This document shows positions 48,310 to 57,219 of a stretch of DNA of 64,000 bases, in pieces. The stretch's first letter is position 1, and the number at the start of each line of letters is the position of its first letter. Made by a program: the position numbers and the translations under genes. The notes beneath the pieces were generated by a model. That model worked only from the letters and a program-made list of their open reading frames with translations, was not told the origin of the DNA and searched no databases. The DNA is from Gluconacetobacter entanii. GTDB lineage: Bacteria; Pseudomonadota; Alphaproteobacteria; Acetobacterales; Acetobacteraceae. The stretch is taken from contig NZ_NKUF01000001.1 of the NCBI RefSeq assembly GCF_003206495.1, positions 124,001 to 188,000 of the forward strand, read 5' to 3'.

Positions 48310-48381
48310 GAAGCGGTCGAAACCGAAGCCGCCCCCGAAGAAGCCGTCGCGGAGACGACGGAAGAACACCCCGCCGCCTGA
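48310..48381 (+). pseudogene. In-frame acidic extension of L9 after an amber codon
   Basis: After TAG at 48307-48309 the same frame runs 23 codons (EAVETEAAPEEAVAETTEEH, then PAA) to TGA at 48379-48381. The tail is rich in Glu and Ala and its codons mostly end in C, G or A as in the gene itself. This looks like a recently lost C-terminal tail of L9, or a readthrough extension. Confidence 0.7.
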
Positions 48382-48432
48382 TTTGGCGTGCAGGCCGGTC
48401 CATCCCTGTGATGGGCCGGATGTTCAAGGCAT

Positions 48433-48474
48433 GAAGGCCCGGTGGGAATGTCCCGTCGGGCCTTCTGTCATTTT
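48433..48474 (+). terminator. Rho-independent terminator after rpsF-rpsR-rplI
   Basis: GAAGGCCCG (48433-48441) pairs with CGGGCCTTC (48457-48465), followed by TGTCATTTT. A weaker hairpin (CCGGTCCATC/GATGGGCCGG) lies just upstream. It fits the end of the ribosomal protein operon. Confidence 0.75.
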
Positions 48475-48486
48475 GGGAAGCTTTCT

Positions 48487-48529
48487 CAGGGCTCTGCCCT
48501 GAAACCCGCCAAAGGGCATTGCCCTTTGG
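48487..48529 (+). repeat. Palindromic intergenic repeat, module A, copy 2
   Basis: CAGGGC-TCT-GCCCTG (48487-48501) and CCAAAGGGC-ATT-GCCCTTTGG (48509-48529). Same two-hairpin plan and spacing as 33017-33056, with paired base substitutions preserving the stems. Module B follows 41 nt later. Confidence 0.75.
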
Positions 48530-48569
48530 AAACCATGACTTGCGGTTGTTCCGGAAGCCTCAGACATTC

Positions 48570-48626
48570 AAAAGTTTTTGGTGAAGCTTTTTTCAAAAAG
48601 CTTCAGAAGACGCCGCCTTTATTCTT
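48570..48626 (+). repeat. Palindromic intergenic repeat, module B, copy 3
   Basis: AAAAGTTTTTGGTGAAGC, then the hairpin GAAGCTTTTT/AAAAAGCTTC, then GACGCCGCC. The second hairpin is degenerate (CTTTATTCTTTGATCAGG). It ends just before the rsmA stop, between convergent genes. Confidence 0.78.
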
Positions 48627-48629
48627 TGA

Positions 48630-49478
48630 TCAGGAAGCCGAAGACTGACGCCCCAGATGGGCATGGGCCAGCCGGTCGAAATCAGCGATGTCGAGCGTCT
48701 CCGCACGCCGGTTCCCCGCAATGCCTGCGGCCTCCAGCAATGCTTCCCCGCCGATGCCCCGCAACGCGCCCCGCAGCATCTTGCGCCGCTGGCCAAAGGC
48801 GGCCGCCGTGACCTGCTCCATCGCGCGGAACAGGGCAGGGGCAGGCTGCTGCGCATGGGGGATCAGGTTCACCACGGCGGACTGCACCTTGGGCGGCGGG
48901 GAAAAGGCGCCGGGCGGAATGATCATGACGATGCCGCACCGCGCAACCCATTGCGACAGGACCGCAAGCCGCCCGTAATGATCGGAATCCGGCGTGGCGC
49001 AGATACGCTCCGCCACCTCAAGCTGGAACATCAGCGTCAGGCGCGCCCACTGCGACGCCTGCCGCAGCCAGCCAATCAGCATCGGCGTGCCGACGTTATA
49101 GGGCAGGTTGGCGACGATCTGGCGCGGGGCGGGGCACAGGGTGGTCAGGTCACGACGCATGGCGTCGGCCTCCACCACATGCAGGCGCCACGGATATGAG
49201 GCGGCCAGTTCGTTCATGATGACAATGGCGCGGGCATCGACCTCCACCACCGTCAGGCTGGCGGCAGGGGTATTGAGGAGTGCGCGCGTCAGGCCGCCCG
49301 GACCGGGGCCAACCTCCACCACGTTTACACCATCGAGCCTGCCTGCCATGCCCGCGATGCGCGCGGTGATGCCGGGGTCGAGCAGGAAATGCTGCCCCAG
49401 TGACTTGCGCGCGTCGAGGCCATGGCGCGCGATGACGTCACGCAGCGATTCGCGCGGCGGGGAACCGGAAAGCGTCAT
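48630..49478 (-). CDS. rsmA: 16S rRNA (adenine1518-N6/adenine1519-N6) dimethyltransferase
   Basis: 282-residue KsgA enzyme that dimethylates two adenines of the 16S 3' hairpin. N-terminal KSLGQHFLLDPGITARIA. The AdoMet motif is VVEVGPGPGGLTRALL and the catalytic motif is NLPYNVGTPMLI. PPGAFSPPPKVQSAVV is in the C-terminal domain. It lies 11 nt after surA as the last gene of lptF-lptG-lptD-surA-rsmA. pdxA, often found between surA and rsmA, is absent here. Confidence 0.97.
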   Translation of the reverse strand: MTLSGSPPRESLRDVIARHGLDARKSLGQHFLLDPGITARIAGMAGRLDGVNVVEVGPGPGGLTRALLNTPAASLTVVEVDARAIVIMNELAASYPWRLHVVEADAMRRDLTTLCPAPRQIVANLPYNVGTPMLIGWLRQASQWARLTLMFQLEVAERICATPDSDHYGRLAVLSQWVARCGIVMIIPPGAFSPPPKVQSAVVNLIPHAQQPAPALFRAMEQVTAAAFGQRRKMLRGALRGIGGEALLEAAGIAGNRRAETLDIADFDRLAHAHLGRQSSAS

Positions 49479-49489
49479 GCCTGGCGGGA

Positions 49490-50887
49490 TCAGGACTTGG
49501 AACGCATGTCGATGACCGCACGACGGTGCAGGTCACGATCCAACTGCCGCGATGTCTGTTCCACACGTTCATTGAGCAACTGGTCGGCGATCTCGCTTGG
49601 TGTCTGCAGGGCGACGTTACGCTCCTCCCGCTTGCAGACCATGATGAGGGCGATGCCGTACATCGACACCAGCGGGTGGCTGGTTTCCCCGGGCTTGAGG
49701 CTTTCCATCACTTCGCGCATCTGCGGGTTCAGGCGGTCAACGCGCAGTTCGCCGGGATCGGTGGGGTGTTTTTCGCCGTATTTCTTGTTAAGCGCTTCCA
49801 TCTCGTCACAGGACTTGATCTTGCCGGCAAGGTCGCTGGCCTGCTGGAGGGTCTGCTTCTGCTGGTCGGACGGGTCCTGCGGGTTGAGGGGCTGCGTAAA
49901 GGGCAGGAATGCCTGATGGATGCTCAGGATGGTCGCCATTTCATGGCCGACCGTACGGCGGCTGTTGATGGTCGCGATCACGTACCCACCGGCAACACGG
50001 ATGGGGTTGGAAATCGCGCCGTCGGGCATCTTGCGCGCGACCTCGACCACTTCGGGGTCAAGGCTGTCTTCCTGCGTCCAGCCGAGCATCCCGCCTTCAA
50101 GCGCGCTCTGGCTCTGGGAGAACTGGGCCGCGACGATGGGGAACGGCGCGCCTTCGCGCAGTTCCTGAATGATGGTCTCGGTGAATTTGAGTTCGGTTTC
50201 GGGATGGTGGGGATCCTCGACCGGGACGAAGATCTCGCTGATCATGTACTGCGGCTTGCCATCCTCGCGCTTCAGCGCGTCGGTGCGCTGCTGGATCTCG
50301 GTCGCGGTGATGCGCCCGCGTGACCCGGTTTCCATGCGCAGCACCTGCGACCAGCCCACCTGCACGCGGATCTGGTCGATCAGGGTCGTGAGCGAGATGC
50401 TGTCCTGCGCCAGGCGGTTGCGCAGGGAGTTTTCGGGCATGCCATTGCGCTGCTCGATCCCGGAAATGGCGGCGGCGATCTGTGCGACGGGCACGTTGAT
50501 GTGCCGCTCCAGCATCGCCTCCATGCGCAGGCGTTCGTCAATCAACTGGCGCACGATCTGCGGGCGCAGGCGGGTCATGATGTCGTCGCTGACATCCAGC
50601 CCCGATGACAGCGCGAACAGCCGCCCGCGCGTATCGACATCGCGCTTCGTCAGGACGGATCCATTGACGATGGCGATGATCGAATCCTCGGTCTGCGGTT
50701 CCGCGCTGGTGCCTGCATCCGTCTTGTGGCGGGCATGGCGGGTGCTTGCGGCATCGGCGCCGTGGCAGGTGGCGACGGCCATCGCCGCCGTCATCAGCCC
50801 CGCGCCCATGCACGATGCCAGCCTGCGTGCCTGCCGGGCCGCACGACGGGAAGGGACGCTGCCAGGGGTGGCGGAAAACCAACGCAT
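49490..50887 (-). CDS. surA: Periplasmic chaperone / peptidyl-prolyl isomerase SurA
   Basis: 465 residues. A twin-arginine-rich N-terminal segment and signal peptide (to about residue 47) are followed by the SurA N-domain (IIAIVNGSVLTKRDVDTRGR). A parvulin domain follows at about 210-320 with YMISEIFVPVEDPHHPETE and EGGMLGWTQEDSLDPEVVEV. A weak second parvulin-like domain lies at about 375-420. It escorts outer-membrane proteins such as LptD, the adjacent gene (23-nt gap). Confidence 0.93.
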   Translation of the reverse strand: MRWFSATPGSVPSRRAARQARRLASCMGAGLMTAAMAVATCHGADAASTRHARHKTDAGTSAEPQTEDSIIAIVNGSVLTKRDVDTRGRLFALSSGLDVSDDIMTRLRPQIVRQLIDERLRMEAMLERHINVPVAQIAAAISGIEQRNGMPENSLRNRLAQDSISLTTLIDQIRVQVGWSQVLRMETGSRGRITATEIQQRTDALKREDGKPQYMISEIFVPVEDPHHPETELKFTETIIQELREGAPFPIVAAQFSQSQSALEGGMLGWTQEDSLDPEVVEVARKMPDGAISNPIRVAGGYVIATINSRRTVGHEMATILSIHQAFLPFTQPLNPQDPSDQQKQTLQQASDLAGKIKSCDEMEALNKKYGEKHPTDPGELRVDRLNPQMREVMESLKPGETSHPLVSMYGIALIMVCKREERNVALQTPSEIADQLLNERVEQTSRQLDRDLHRRAVIDMRSKS

Positions 50888-50910
50888 TCAGATCAATCTT
50901 TCACGCATCA

Positions 50911-53403
50911 TCAGCCATTCATGCCAAACGAACCGATGGTCTTGAACGTCAGGGAGAACATTACGGTCGAATTGCTCTGCTGACCACCAATTGTGGTGTA
51001 CTGCTTGAGGTACATCACATCAATGCCGAAACAGTCATTCTGGTAGCCCGCATCGCCACCCACGGACACGCTCTGCTGGCGTGACAGGCTGCGGCGGATA
51101 TATCCCGCAAGGTGCCAGTTGTCCCATGTCGTTGACGCGCCGAATGTCAGTTCGCTGATCGGCTTATAGTAGATCGAGGGCGGCGTCGAGGTATAGGGAT
51201 TGTTTGCGTAATAATAGTAAGGCGTCACCGGTTCATAGATATAGCCGCCATTGACACGGAAATACTTGAAGCCCGCACTTCCCAGCGCATCGGCGAAATC
51301 GACGCGCCCGGCATAGGGATCAAGCCGCATTTTCCCATCAAAATCAAAGAAGTGGTTGGGGACGATGCGCGTGCCCATCACCACGTCCGACAGATGGTGG
51401 CTCAGCCCCGAATAGGGGATGCGGTCATGTTCGACATGCTCCTGGAAGCTTTCACCCACCAGTACGTCAACCTGGTGACCGTTCCATGTCCAGTTCGAAT
51501 GCAGCCCGACATTGGCGCGCAGGCCACCATCAAGCCGGTCCGTCCCGGCATAGCGGTTCAGCGCGAACAGCGTCTGGTCGGTGAATTCATACGACAGGCT
51601 GTCTTCGTTGGGGATGAAGCGCGACGAACTGTTGCCGGTGTTGGGGGCAGCGATGATCTGCGCGATCGGTTCAAGGATTTCCGACCCGCGGCCATGGTTG
51701 AAGCTGCGCAGGAAGGGCCAGTTGAGCTTCAGCGCCACGGTGGGCAGGACCTGTCCCGCCACCTGGCTGCGGGTGGTCTTGGCATAGTTTGGCTGCTCGT
51801 TAAGCTGTGTCGCGCGGTGGATGGCCGATTCGACATGCAGCGTCAGGTCCCAGATCTGCCCCAGCGAGTTGCGGAACGGCCTGTCCCAGTTGAGCGTCAA
51901 CTGCCCGCGCTGGTCCGATGTCCCGTTTTCACGATAGACGTAGAAATCGGTGGTATCGAGGCTGAAACGCCCGCCAAGCGCGTCAGGCTGCCCGAAATAG
52001 CTGTAGGTGTAGCGCGGCAGCACCCATGGCAGGTCGCGGTTGTGGATGATGCCTTCGTTCAGCCCCTGATAGGCCTGCGCATCGACGCGCGAATACGACC
52101 CGGTGCCGAATCCCTCAAGGTAGATGTTCGAATTCAGCGTATCCTGCCCGTAGCCGGAAATGCGGTAGTCACGCATGTAGTTGGCGGAACTTGCGACGTT
52201 GATATGCGCGCCAAGCCGCCATGTCTTGTTCAGGGAGAACCGGCCCGAGCCAAAGAAATACCCCTGGACGCCGTGGTTGTCCTTACTGTCAACCTCGTCA
52301 CCGAAAGTATTGATGTAGTTGATGTCATGATGGGTGTCATAGGCGATGCCCGCGCGCACGTTCATGCTGCCGAAGTTGAAGCGGTGGCGGTACTGCGCGC
52401 TAAGCTGCGGGCCGGTGCGGGTGGAGAACAGCCCTTCGGCCACCAGGTCCGACTGCCCGTCGATCACCCAGTAATACGGGATGGTGACATACGTGCCGAG
52501 ATAGCGGTTGTGCGGCGTGAAGCCGGGCGTGAGGAAGCCGCTCTGGCGTCGCACGGACTGGTCGGTCATGGAGAAGGCGGGCAGGTAGAAGATCGGCACG
52601 CCAAAGAAATCGACAAATGCGTCACGGAACTCGATGCGCTTGTGCTGCAGGTCATGCGACGCGTCATAGGCGCGGATCTGCCAGAAGGGCGCGCGTTCGG
52701 GATGGCGGTCACAGATCTCGCACGCGGTATAGACGACGCGCGTCAGGTCATTGACCTTGCCGCCCGTGCGCCGCACGCCGTTCGCCGCCATGCGGGCGTT
52801 GTCGTCCATCTGCGCGTACATCTTGCTCATGATGCCATCGCGCATGCCGTTGCTCAGCTCGGCATAGCTGGTGAACATCACCGTCCCGTCGGGTTCGACC
52901 ACCGCGACATTGCCCGAGGCCGAGGCCACGCCGGTATTGCGGTCGTAGATCACCTTGTCCGCCCGCATGACCTGGTCGTTCTGCCAGATCTGGACATTGC
53001 CGCTCCAGATCGCAAGGCCGTTCTTGCTGTCATAGGCGACATGGTCGGCCTGGAAGGTGACGGGATCGCCCGTGGACACGGTGCTTGACGATGCCGCACC
53101 GTGCTGTGTCCCCGTGGTGGCGTCCGGCTGCGACGCTGCCGTCTGCGAATGGACATGCCGCCCCCGCATGGAGGGGGAGTTCTTGCTGGCCGGGGTCGGA
53201 AGTGGCTGCGACGCATCGGGGGTCGTGTCCGTCGCGCTGGCCGCGCGTGCCGTCGCCACGCCGCCCGGGGCCCCCAGCAGCATCATCATCCCCCCAAGGA
53301 TCGTCGCCGACAGCAAGGCGATGCGCGATGCCCGTCTCGGCGGGGCAGGGCGCATGCGCTCAGGGTCGCGGGTGCGGCGCGACAGGGGGAAGGGACGGAC
53401 CAT
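50911..53403 (-). CDS. lptD: LPS-assembly outer-membrane protein LptD
   Basis: 830 residues from the ATG at 53403, whose T is also the first base of the lptG TAA (TAATG overlap). The signal/anchor ends about residue 55. The N-terminal beta-jellyroll OstA domain begins at VTFQADHVAYDSKNGLAIWS. Cysteines in TACEICDRHP and at the C-terminus (NDCFGIDVMY) are placed for the LptD disulfides. The rest is a Tyr/Asn/Gly-rich beta-barrel ending in a hydrophobic strand. With LptE it inserts LPS in the outer leaflet. Confidence 0.94.
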   Translation of the reverse strand: MVRPFPLSRRTRDPERMRPAPPRRASRIALLSATILGGMMMLLGAPGGVATARAASATDTTPDASQPLPTPASKNSPSMRGRHVHSQTAASQPDATTGTQHGAASSSTVSTGDPVTFQADHVAYDSKNGLAIWSGNVQIWQNDQVMRADKVIYDRNTGVASASGNVAVVEPDGTVMFTSYAELSNGMRDGIMSKMYAQMDDNARMAANGVRRTGGKVNDLTRVVYTACEICDRHPERAPFWQIRAYDASHDLQHKRIEFRDAFVDFFGVPIFYLPAFSMTDQSVRRQSGFLTPGFTPHNRYLGTYVTIPYYWVIDGQSDLVAEGLFSTRTGPQLSAQYRHRFNFGSMNVRAGIAYDTHHDINYINTFGDEVDSKDNHGVQGYFFGSGRFSLNKTWRLGAHINVASSANYMRDYRISGYGQDTLNSNIYLEGFGTGSYSRVDAQAYQGLNEGIIHNRDLPWVLPRYTYSYFGQPDALGGRFSLDTTDFYVYRENGTSDQRGQLTLNWDRPFRNSLGQIWDLTLHVESAIHRATQLNEQPNYAKTTRSQVAGQVLPTVALKLNWPFLRSFNHGRGSEILEPIAQIIAAPNTGNSSSRFIPNEDSLSYEFTDQTLFALNRYAGTDRLDGGLRANVGLHSNWTWNGHQVDVLVGESFQEHVEHDRIPYSGLSHHLSDVVMGTRIVPNHFFDFDGKMRLDPYAGRVDFADALGSAGFKYFRVNGGYIYEPVTPYYYYANNPYTSTPPSIYYKPISELTFGASTTWDNWHLAGYIRRSLSRQQSVSVGGDAGYQNDCFGIDVMYLKQYTTIGGQQSNSTVMFSLTFKTIGSFGMNG

Positions 53404-54518
53404 TAACCGTCCTCTAGATGAAGAAGTAATGAAACTGCAAGACAAAGCCCTGCCCCGGTGGGGGCCCATGCCGCAAGCACGGGGGGCAGGGCGCCCGATT
53501 CACCGAACTGTGCCGCGATCTTGGAGATGGCGAACAGTGCAAAACCCGCCCCCACGCCCAGACTGATCATCCGCACCACGCCCCCGCGCCGCGCCGGGCG
53601 CATCGAAAATCCCGCCGCCACCAGCGCCATCGTGCCGCACAGGACCGGCAGCGTCAGCAGGCTCTGGAAACGCAGGCGGTGGCGGATGGAGGAAAAGCCC
53701 GAACGGTTGAGCAGCTTGATGAACCCCGGCAGCGCCCAGACCGACAGCGTGTTGGGGGAGGCGAGGCTGTCCTGCACCCCCGCCAGCGTCAGGTCGGCGG
53801 GCAGCGTCATCTGCCCCATGTCCACCGGGTTTTCATCGGGGCGGAGCAGTCGCGCCCCCTCCAGCACCCAGCGCCTGTTGCCGAGGTAGCCGTGCGCGGC
53901 CTCGATACGCGTCAGCATGTGGTCATGCCCGTCAAGGCGGAAGATGCTGACGCCGGAAATGCGCATCACATGGTCACGCAGCCTGACGCGCCGGGCATGG
54001 ACGATGGCGACGCCATGATCGACAAGGCCGTTGTCGGACTGGCGCATCCACAGGGCGCCGCCGCTCATGTTGATGGTCTTGACCGTGCTTTCACGCAGGT
54101 ACTGCTGGTCCAGGATTTCCGCCCGGCGGTACATGGCCGATGACAGGGGGCTTATGACCGTGGTGGACAGGGCGCCGATCATGATGGCGCACCCGACCGG
54201 CCCGGCCAGGAACTGCCACGCGGAAATGCCCGCCGCGCGCGCCACCACCAGTTCGGACGAACGCGCCAGGCGCCAGAAGCAGATGATCCCGCCAAGCAGG
54301 ACGCCAAAGGGCAGGATCTCCAGCATGGCGAAGGGGATGTGCAGGACCGCGATCTCGCTGACGAGGGAGGCGGGCACGTTGGGCCTGCTGGAGACGCGGC
54401 GCAGCAGGTCGATGAAATCGAACAGCGTGATCAGTCCCGTCAGGAACGCGATCACCGCCAGCACGGCATAGGTGAACTGGCGCGCGATATAGAGCGAGAG
54501 GGTCCGGGCGAAGGTCAT
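53403..54518 (-). CDS. lptG: LPS export permease LptG
   Basis: 371 residues starting MTFARTLSLYIARQFTYAVL. Three transmembrane helices in the N-terminal 130 residues and three at the C-terminus flank a periplasmic beta-jellyroll (about 135-265). ARSSELVVARAAGISAWQFL is the coupling-helix motif shared with LptF. The start ATG overlaps the lptF TGA (ATGA). It works with LptF and the LptB ATPase, which is not encoded here. Confidence 0.94.
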   Translation of the reverse strand: MTFARTLSLYIARQFTYAVLAVIAFLTGLITLFDFIDLLRRVSSRPNVPASLVSEIAVLHIPFAMLEILPFGVLLGGIICFWRLARSSELVVARAAGISAWQFLAGPVGCAIMIGALSTTVISPLSSAMYRRAEILDQQYLRESTVKTINMSGGALWMRQSDNGLVDHGVAIVHARRVRLRDHVMRISGVSIFRLDGHDHMLTRIEAAHGYLGNRRWVLEGARLLRPDENPVDMGQMTLPADLTLAGVQDSLASPNTLSVWALPGFIKLLNRSGFSSIRHRLRFQSLLTLPVLCGTMALVAAGFSMRPARRGGVVRMISLGVGAGFALFAISKIAAQFGESGALPPVLAAWAPTGAGLCLAVSLLLHLEDG

Positions 54519-55675
54519 CGTGGCGGGAGTGTCCCCGGAGCAGGGCCGCGGGTGCGGAATTCGGGCCAGAACAGGATGGCCATGCACACCAGTCCCGGCA
54601 CGAGGGCGCAGATCCACATCAGCGGCATCAGTGCGAGGTTGCGGCTGGCGAGGTTCTGCACCAGCAGCGCCAGCGCCTGCACCGCGACCACCGCCAGCGT
54701 GGCCGCCACGGGACGCATGATGTTGCCATGGCGCGAAAACCCGCCCCCCAGCGCGCCAAGCAGGCCGATCATGGCAAAGGAAAACGCACAGAGCGGCGAT
54801 GTCAGCCGACGCCATGCCTCGATGATCATCTTTTTCTCGTCACGTGGTGAAAACTGCCGCAGGTTCGGATGCAGCAGGGCGGTGATCGGCAGTTCGTTCG
54901 CATCGGGCTGGCGGGTCTGCGTGCCGTGCGGGGCGGACAGGTCGATGGTGTTGCGCTCGAAACTCAGCATGTTCAGCCGTCCCGTCTTGCGGTCGATTTC
55001 CTGGCGGGACCCATTGAACAGGACAACGCGCGGCTGGTCATTGATGATGACCAGGCTGCCTTCCTCCGCCAGGATGGTGGCCTGCGCATCAGGCTGGCGG
55101 TCGTCTTCGACCATGATGCCATGCAGCAGCCCGTTTTCATCGCGGGTGCGGATATAGACGGTCATGTTGTCCGAAACCTGCGTGAACACCCCATCCTGTA
55201 TCAGGAAGGCCGCCATCTTGTTGCGGATCTGGTATTCATACTGGCGAAAGCCGTGATACGACGCGGGCACCACCCACAGGTTGAGCGCATAGCACGCCAG
55301 TACCGACACCATGGCGCACAGCAGCGCCGGGCGCGCCATCATGAAGGGCGACAGCCCCGCCGCCTGCATGACCGTCAGTTCCCGGTCCGATCCCAGCCGC
55401 TGATAGATGAACTGCACCACCACGAATGTCGTGATCGGCAGGATGACCGCGACGAAGGAGGGGATCAGCAGGCTGGTCAACTGCACGAACACCCGCAGCG
55501 ACAGCCCGCGCCCGACCACCAGCGAGACGAAATGCAGCGACTGCGTCAGCCAGATGAGCAGCACGAGCGCCCCTGTCGTCGCGACGAGCGCCAGCAGCAA
55601 CTGTCGCAGGACGTAGCGGTCCAGAATCGACAGACGCGTGGAGAAGCGTTGGATGACGGGATAGGCGACAGGCAT
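54515..55675 (-). CDS. lptF: LPS export permease LptF
   Basis: 386 residues starting MPVAYPVIQRFSTRLSILDR. Same six-helix plan as LptG, with the coupling motif GSDRELTVMQAAGLSPFMMA. The periplasmic domain lies around 135-270, and the last transmembrane helices end at about residue 370. It is the first gene of the LPS-transport operon. A 92-bp gap to the FAD dehydrogenase holds the likely promoter (TAACAT-like -10 near 55713). Confidence 0.94.
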   Translation of the reverse strand: MPVAYPVIQRFSTRLSILDRYVLRQLLLALVATTGALVLLIWLTQSLHFVSLVVGRGLSLRVFVQLTSLLIPSFVAVILPITTFVVVQFIYQRLGSDRELTVMQAAGLSPFMMARPALLCAMVSVLACYALNLWVVPASYHGFRQYEYQIRNKMAAFLIQDGVFTQVSDNMTVYIRTRDENGLLHGIMVEDDRQPDAQATILAEEGSLVIINDQPRVVLFNGSRQEIDRKTGRLNMLSFERNTIDLSAPHGTQTRQPDANELPITALLHPNLRQFSPRDEKKMIIEAWRRLTSPLCAFSFAMIGLLGALGGGFSRHGNIMRPVAATLAVVAVQALALLVQNLASRNLALMPLMWICALVPGLVCMAILFWPEFRTRGPAPGTLPPR

Positions 55676-55767
55676 GCTCCTGTCTAACCCTCATCGCGGT
55701 GCATAAAAAGGTATGTTACCGCAAAGGTCTGAAACAGTCTGTGTCCGTCGGGCATCGTGTCGGGTCG

Positions 55768-57219
55768 TCACGACGTGGCGGGCGGGAAGATTTTGCCCGG
55801 ATTCATCAGGTCATGCGGGTCCAGCGCCGCCTTTATGCGCCGCATGGTCGCCAGTTCCGCGCCACCGCGCCATTCCGCCATCATGTAGGGTTTGAGCTGT
55901 CCCACCCCGTGTTCGGCGGAAAACGACCCGTCAAGGTCGCGCACGATGTCGGCCACCGTGTCCATGATGTCATGGCTGCGCGCCAGGAAGGCGTCGGCGG
56001 GCATGTCCACTGGCTGCACCACGTTGAAATGGATGTTGCCATCGCCCAGATGCCCGAACGGCGCGGGGCGGATGCCGGGGATCAGGTCCTCGCACGCCCG
56101 TGTCGCGCGCGCGATCAGTTCGGGCACGCGCGCAACGGGAACGGATACGTCGTTCTTCACGCTCGCGCCCGCGCGCTTCTGTGCCTCGGCATGTTCCTCG
56201 CGCAGTTTCCACAGGTTGGCGCGCTGCCCCTCGCTCTCGGCCATGACGGCGTCGGTCACGATGCCCTTTTCCATTGCATCGGCCAGCACGCCTTCCATGA
56301 ACTCGCGCAGGTCGGCGCCCGGGCGCGGTGTCGCAAGCTCCACCAGGACATAGGCCGGGGCGGGCTGTTCCAGCGGCAGGCTGGCCCCCGCGATCAGGTC
56401 GTTGACCAGCGCCATGCCCGTGCCCGACATGTATTCGAACGCCTGGATCAGCGCGGGGTCCAGCGCGCGGAACGCACTGAACAGCGCAAGCGCGCCCTGC
56501 GCGTCCTCGACCGCGCACAGGGCGACCTCGATCTCCTTCGGCGCGGGCTGGAGCTGGATGATCGCGCGCGTGATGAAGCCCAGCGTCCCTTCGGAACCGA
56601 CGAAAAGCTGGCGCAGCGCGTATCCGGTGTTGTCCTTGCGCAGGCGGCGCAGGCCGTGGAACACCTCCCCGTCAGGCAGGACCGCCTCCAGCCCCAGCAC
56701 CAGTTCGCGCGCGTTGCCGTACCGCACGGTGTTGTTGCCGCCCGCGTTCGTCGCAAGGATGCCACCCATCTGCGCCGACCCTTCGGAGGAGATCGACAGC
56801 GGCAGCATCATCCCCGCCTCCCGCGCGGCGTCCTGCGCGACCTTCAGGGGCACGCCCGCTTCGACCTCCATCGTCATTTCATGGGGGTCGATGCCCCGGA
56901 TATGGTTCATGCGCCCCATGCAGATGACCACCTCGTGCCCGCTGTCATCGGGGGTCGCGCCGCCGACCATGCTGGTATTGCCGCCCTGCGGCACCATCGG
57001 GACGCCATGGGCGACACACAGGCGCACCGCCTCTGACAGTTCGCGCGTATCCGCCGGGCGCAGCACCGCAAGCGCGCGGCCATGGTACAGGTTGCGCCAG
57101 TCGGTGCAGAACGGGTCCATGTCGCCCGCCGCCGTCAGCATCCCCGACGGTCCCAGAAGCTGGCCAAGCCGTTCAAGCAGCTTCGCGGGATCTGCGGGTG
57201 TGGGGGATACGGCGGTCAT
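55768..57219 (-). CDS. FAD-linked 2-hydroxyacid dehydrogenase (GlcD/D2HGDH-like)
   Basis: 483 residues. The FAD-binding PCMH domain has PQGGNTSMVGGATPDDSGHE, LSISSEGSAQMGGILATNAG and GSEGTLGFITRAIIQL. The C-terminal FAD-linked oxidase domain has FGHLGDGNIHFNVVQPV and AEHGVGQLKPYMM. Likely substrates are D-lactate, glycolate or D-2-hydroxyglutarate; the sequence alone does not decide. The start overlaps the upstream coiled-coil gene by ATGA. Confidence 0.88.
   Translation of the reverse strand: MTAVSPTPADPAKLLERLGQLLGPSGMLTAAGDMDPFCTDWRNLYHGRALAVLRPADTRELSEAVRLCVAHGVPMVPQGGNTSMVGGATPDDSGHEVVICMGRMNHIRGIDPHEMTMEVEAGVPLKVAQDAAREAGMMLPLSISSEGSAQMGGILATNAGGNNTVRYGNARELVLGLEAVLPDGEVFHGLRRLRKDNTGYALRQLFVGSEGTLGFITRAIIQLQPAPKEIEVALCAVEDAQGALALFSAFRALDPALIQAFEYMSGTGMALVNDLIAGASLPLEQPAPAYVLVELATPRPGADLREFMEGVLADAMEKGIVTDAVMAESEGQRANLWKLREEHAEAQKRAGASVKNDVSVPVARVPELIARATRACEDLIPGIRPAPFGHLGDGNIHFNVVQPVDMPADAFLARSHDIMDTVADIVRDLDGSFSAEHGVGQLKPYMMAEWRGGAELATMRRIKAALDPHDLMNPGKIFPPATS

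Noticed and set aside
53404-53469. Earlier start for lptD
   Set aside because: It would overlap lptG more deeply; the TAATG junction at 53403 gives the expected signal segment.
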